Below, one piece after another: positions 60,794-64,000 of a DNA stretch of 64,000 nt; position 1 is the stretch's first letter, and each line of letters opens with the position of its first letter. The stretch is from Microvirga sp. Mcv34 (GTDB taxonomy: Bacteria > Pseudomonadota > Alphaproteobacteria > Rhizobiales > Beijerinckiaceae). The position numbers and the translations under genes were made by a program. The notes below the pieces were generated by a model, which was not told the DNA's origin, searched no databases, and was given only the letters and a program-made list of their open reading frames with translations. The stretch spans positions 1 through 64,000 of the forward strand of contig NZ_JALJRK010000007.1 of NCBI RefSeq assembly GCF_024519725.1, in the 5' to 3' direction.

Positions 60794-61681
60794 ATGAGCA
60801 CCATTTTCGGCATACCCGCCCCGGCTCTCTACGGCCAGATCCTCATCGGGCTGATCAACGGCTCCTTCTATGCCATGCTGAGCCTCGGCCTCGCGGTGAT
60901 CTTCGGATTGCTCCGGGTCATCAACTTCGCCCATGGCGCGCAATACATGCTGGGCGCCTTCGCTGCCTACCTGCTCCTGAGCTGGCTCGGGATCGGCTAT
61001 TGGCCGGCGCTCATCCTGGCCCCTTTGATCGTCGGCGCCATCGCGGTCGTGATCGAGAAAACCATGCTGAGCCGTCTCTACGGCGTGGATCCCCTTTACG
61101 GCCTTCTCCTGACCTTCGGCCTCGCCCTCATTCTCGAAGGCGCTTTCCGCTACTGGTTCGGCGCCGCGGGCCAGCCCTATTCCCCTCCCCCGCAGCTGAC
61201 GGGAGCCGTCAACCTGGGCTTCATGTTCATGCCGATCTATCGCGGCTGGGTGGTGATCGCCTCCCTGGTCATCTGCCTGGGCACATGGCTCCTCATCGAG
61301 AAGACGCGGCTCGGCGCCTATCTCCGCGCCGCGACGGAAAACGCCACGCTCGTCCAGGCCTTCGGCGTGAACGTCCCGCTGCTCCTGACCCTCACCTACG
61401 GCCTGGGTGCGGCGCTGGCGGGTCTCGCCGGCGTCCTGGCGGCCCCGATCTATCAGGTGAGCCCGCTCATGGGCTCGAACCTCATCATCATCGTGTTCGC
61501 CGTGGTCGTCGTCGGCGGCATGGGGTCGATCCTGGGCGCCATCGTGACCGGCTATGTGCTCGGCGTCCTTGAGGGCCTGACGAAGGTCTTCTACCCGGAA
61601 GCCTCGAGTATCGTTATCTTTGTGATCATGGCCATCGTTCTGCTCGTCAGGCCGGCAGGTCTCTTCGGGCGGGAGGAGTGA
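60794..61681 (+). CDS. livH: Branched-chain-type ABC transporter permease (LivH-like)
   Basis: A 295-residue permease with about eight helices. Family motifs are IGLINGSFYAMLSLGLAVIFGLLRVINFAHG and TENATLVQAFGVNV (the cytoplasmic coupling loop). It ends four bases before livM. It forms the channel with LivM. Confidence 0.94.
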   Translation: MSTIFGIPAPALYGQILIGLINGSFYAMLSLGLAVIFGLLRVINFAHGAQYMLGAFAAYLLLSWLGIGYWPALILAPLIVGAIAVVIEKTMLSRLYGVDPLYGLLLTFGLALILEGAFRYWFGAAGQPYSPPPQLTGAVNLGFMFMPIYRGWVVIASLVICLGTWLLIEKTRLGAYLRAATENATLVQAFGVNVPLLLTLTYGLGAALAGLAGVLAAPIYQVSPLMGSNLIIIVFAVVVVGGMGSILGAIVTGYVLGVLEGLTKVFYPEASSIVIFVIMAIVLLVRPAGLFGREE

Positions 61682-61685
61682 TATC

Positions 61686-62660
61686 ATGGCTGTCGGAACC
61701 CAATATCTCGCGGAACAGCCCAGGCTCCGCACGTCCTCGATGGTGCTCGGAGCGGTCGCCATCGCGGCCCTGATGGCGGCTCCTTTCTTCTTCTACCCCG
61801 TCATGCTGATGAGCGTGCTCTGCTTCGCGCTCTTCGCCTGCGCGTTCAACCTGCTCATCGGCTATGTGGGCCTGCTCTCCTTCGGCCATGCGGCCTTCTT
61901 CGGCGGAGCGGCCTATTTCACCGCCCATGCGGCCAAGGTTTGGGGCTGGGAGCCCCTGACCGCCATCCTGCTGGGCGTGGCGGGAGCCGCTGTCATGGGT
62001 CTCGTCATCGGCTTCGTGGCGATCCGCCGGCAGGGCATTTATTTCGCCATGATCACGCTCGCCCTGTCGCAGATGTTCGCCTTCATCTGCCTGCAGGTGC
62101 CCTTCACCCATGGCGAGGACGGCATTCAGGGCGTGCCACGCGGCCATCTGCTCGGCTTCATCGACCTGAACCAGCCCCTGACCATGTACTACGTCACGCT
62201 GGCGATCTTCCTGTTCGGCTTTTTCTCCATCTGGCGCATCGTGAACTCGCCCTTCGGCAACATCCTCAAGGCGATCCGCGAGAACGAGCGACGTGCGGTC
62301 TCCCTCGGCTACCGGGTCGACCGTTACAAGCTCGGCGCCTTCGTCATGTCGGCTGCCCTGGCGGGCTTGGCGGGCGGCACGAAAGCCATCGTGTTCCAGT
62401 TCGCGACCCTCACGGACGTGCAATGGCAGATGTCCGGCGAGGTCATTCTCATGACCCTGCTCGGCGGTATTGGCACGATGATCGGCCCCATCGTCGGCGC
62501 CGGCCTGGTGATCGCCCTCCAGAACTATCTTGCGGCCTCCGCCTTCCCCGTGACGGTGCTGATCGGCATCATCTTCGTGATCTGCGTGCTTCTGTTCCGC
62601 CGAGGCATCGTGGGCGAGGTCCTGGAACTGATGCGGCGTCGGGGCAAGAACGCCTCCTAA
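61686..62660 (+). CDS. livM: Branched-chain-type ABC transporter permease (LivM-like)
   Basis: A 324-residue permease with roughly nine or ten helices. It contains LLIGYVGLLSFGHAAFFGGAAYF and the coupling loop IRENERRAVSLGYRVDRYK, both typical of LivM. It follows livH. The gene order here (binding protein, G, F, H, M) puts the ATPases before the permeases. The GMC oxidoreductase starts 66 bases downstream. Confidence 0.94.
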   Translation: MAVGTQYLAEQPRLRTSSMVLGAVAIAALMAAPFFFYPVMLMSVLCFALFACAFNLLIGYVGLLSFGHAAFFGGAAYFTAHAAKVWGWEPLTAILLGVAGAAVMGLVIGFVAIRRQGIYFAMITLALSQMFAFICLQVPFTHGEDGIQGVPRGHLLGFIDLNQPLTMYYVTLAIFLFGFFSIWRIVNSPFGNILKAIRENERRAVSLGYRVDRYKLGAFVMSAALAGLAGGTKAIVFQFATLTDVQWQMSGEVILMTLLGGIGTMIGPIVGAGLVIALQNYLAASAFPVTVLIGIIFVICVLLFRRGIVGEVLELMRRRGKNAS

Positions 62661-62726
62661 GGTACGAGCGACGTAACCTCTGCCGGCGCTCGGATCGAGC
62701 GCCCGCTCATTTCATCGAGCCATACC

Positions 62727-64000
62727 ATGTCGGGCAGCGATACATTCGATTACGTGATCGTCGGAGCTGGTTCTGCCGGGTGCGTTCTGGCAAACCGCCT
62801 GTCCAAGGATCCCCGCAATTCGGTCTGCATTCTCGAAGCCGGCGGCAAGGACAACTGGATCTGGTTCCACATTCCGGTCGGCTATCTTTTCGCCATCGGC
62901 AATCCGCGAGCCGACTGGATGTTCAAGACCGAGGCCGAGCCGGGCCTGAATGGCCGCGTCCTGAACTATCCACGCGGCAAGGTCTTGGGCGGCTGCTCGG
63001 CCATCAACGCGATGATCTACATGCGCGGCCAGCGCGAGGATTACGACAACTGGCGTCAGATGGGATTGGTGGGCTGGGGCTGGGACGACGTGAAGCCAAT
63101 CTTCCGCCAGCACCTCGATCACTACCTCGGCGCGGGCGAGCACCATGGCATTGGTGGCGAGTGGCGCGTCGAGGCGCCCCGGACCCGCTGGGACCTGCTC
63201 GACACCTTCATCGAAGCCGCCGTCGAGGCCGGCATTCCCCGCGTGAGCGACTTCAACACGGGCAGCAACGAGGGCATCTCGTATTTCCACGTCAACCAGA
63301 AAAGTGGACGGCGCTGGTCCTCGGCGCGGGGCTTTCTCAAGCCCGCCTTGCCGCGCCCCAATCTGAAGCTGGAAATCCAGGCCCATGCCACGCGCATCCT
63401 GTTCGAAGGCAAGCGAGCCATCGGAGTCGAGATCCTCCAGAACGGTGCTCTGAAGCGCATCTTCGCCCGTAAGGAAGTCGTGCTGTCAGCGGGCGCCATC
63501 GCGTCTCCGAAGCTCCTGCAATTGTCGGGGATCGGGGACGGCGCATATCTCCAGCAGCACGGGATCGAGACGGTCCACCACCTGCCGGGCGTCGGCGAGA
63601 ACCTGCAGGATCATCTGCAGCTGCGTCCGATCTACAAAGTACATGGGGTGCGAACGCTCAACGAGGATTACCGGTCCCTTCTCAAGAAGGCCCATATGGG
63701 GCTGGAATATGCGCTGTTTCGCCGAGGTCCGCTGACGATGGCTCCTTCGCAGCTCGGGGCCTTCACGCGCTCGTCGCCCGAATATGCCACGCCGAACCTC
63801 CAGTTCCACATCCAGCCCTTGTCCCTCGACAGGTTCGGGGAAGATCCCCATCCCTTCCCGGCCTTCACGGCGAGCGTCTGCAACCTGCGGCCGACCAGCC
63901 GGGGAAGCGTCAGGATCCGCAGCGGCGCGCCGGAGGATGCGCCGTTCATCCGTCCAAATTATCTAGCGACGCCGGAAGACCAGCGCGTGGCGGTGGATTC
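62727..64000 (+). CDS. GMC-family FAD oxidoreductase, partial (runs past the window)
   Basis: First 424 codons of a glucose-methanol-choline family flavoprotein; no stop before 64000. The FAD site VIVGAGSAGCVLANRLS is at 10-26, GMC signature 1 is GKVLGGCSAINAMIYMRG, and signature 2 is GAIASPKLLQLSGIG. It resembles choline dehydrogenase/alcohol dehydrogenase (BetA/AlkJ) members. It is co-directional with the Liv-type transporter and probably acts on the imported compound or its product. Full family assignment needs the missing C-terminus with its catalytic His. Confidence 0.88.
   Translation, partial: MSGSDTFDYVIVGAGSAGCVLANRLSKDPRNSVCILEAGGKDNWIWFHIPVGYLFAIGNPRADWMFKTEAEPGLNGRVLNYPRGKVLGGCSAINAMIYMRGQREDYDNWRQMGLVGWGWDDVKPIFRQHLDHYLGAGEHHGIGGEWRVEAPRTRWDLLDTFIEAAVEAGIPRVSDFNTGSNEGISYFHVNQKSGRRWSSARGFLKPALPRPNLKLEIQAHATRILFEGKRAIGVEILQNGALKRIFARKEVVLSAGAIASPKLLQLSGIGDGAYLQQHGIETVHHLPGVGENLQDHLQLRPIYKVHGVRTLNEDYRSLLKKAHMGLEYALFRRGPLTMAPSQLGAFTRSSPEYATPNLQFHIQPLSLDRFGEDPHPFPAFTASVCNLRPTSRGSVRIRSGAPEDAPFIRPNYLATPEDQRVAVD

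Noticed and set aside
1..64000. tRNA or rRNA genes, CRISPR arrays, insertion sequences or prophage
   Set aside because: I saw no cloverleaf-like conserved segments, no regularly spaced repeats, and no transposase, integrase or phage genes.

Overview
The window looks like a chromosomal segment of a high-GC alphaproteobacterium of the order Hyphomicrobiales, most likely a Methylobacteriaceae relative such as Microvirga (the genus is inference). Reasons: an mbfA-type iron exporter preceded by a perfect Irr-type iron control palindrome, candidate EcfG general-stress promoters (GGAAC-N16-CGTT), the prs-rplY-pth-ychF order, a petABC (fbcFBC) operon, a DUF6111/NUDIX/DUF1285/CCA-enzyme cluster, and small palindromic repeats in gaps between genes. 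Nearly all of the window is ordinary housekeeping and transport DNA. I see no rRNA, tRNA, CRISPR array, prophage or intact insertion sequence.

Layout. 0.2-3.7 kb (minus): uvrC-pgsA-moaD-moaE. 3.9-5.5 kb: a secreted RTX-type calcium-binding protein. 5.6-6.7 kb: a benE transporter broken by a short internal deletion, then a lipoprotein. 7.5-11.2 kb: prs, rplY, pth, ychF. 11.4-13.3 kb: a tiny membrane protein, a group III truncated haemoglobin and a DoxX-like membrane protein. 13.5-18.2 kb: endonuclease V, a tandem MaoC protein, an HD hydrolase, apt, a small membrane protein, mtnP and a 2H phosphoesterase. 18.3-21.1 kb (minus): the cytochrome bc1 operon. 21.3-25.5 kb: trmL, hemF, and a tightly overlapping minus-strand cluster (DUF1285, CoA pyrophosphatase, DUF6111, CCA tRNA nucleotidyltransferase).

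25.7-32.5 kb: a four-gene MoxR/DUF58/BatA-DUF4159/membrane-protein operon. 32.5-37.9 kb: acetyltransferase, NUDIX, a mini-ORF, mbfA, a phosphoesterase, a DUF4142 protein with two inserted glycine zippers, and an FAH-family hydrolase. 38.0-42.4 kb: a polar amino acid ABC transporter with two tandem binding proteins. 42.5-49.5 kb: DUF4112, an M15-like peptidase, a probable fluoroacetate dehalogenase, pxpA-pncB, a PQQ-type sugar dehydrogenase with its own cytochrome c, and a flavin/PLP-fold stress protein. 49.7-52 kb: mrp-mobA-tusA and csbD. 52-56 kb: an A+T-rich island, a sensor-less histidine kinase, glycerate 2-kinase, a HAD phosphatase and an EEP-family phosphodiesterase. 56-64 kb: gabD, a Liv-type ABC transporter and a GMC oxidoreductase cut by the window end.

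Themes that tie genes together: molybdenum cofactor and sulfur transfer (moaDE; mrp-mobA-tusA), respiration and periplasmic electron transfer (petABC; sugar dehydrogenase plus cytochrome c), iron and stress control (mbfA with its operator; DUF4142, csbD and stress-protein promoters of EcfG type), and solute uptake (two ABC systems). I found no convincing wholly new system. The best leads are the duplicated glycine zippers inside a DUF4142 protein, the benE deletion, the twin binding proteins with a near-identical core, the fluoroacetate dehalogenase candidate, the palindrome in front of petA and the DoxX-like/haemoglobin pair.
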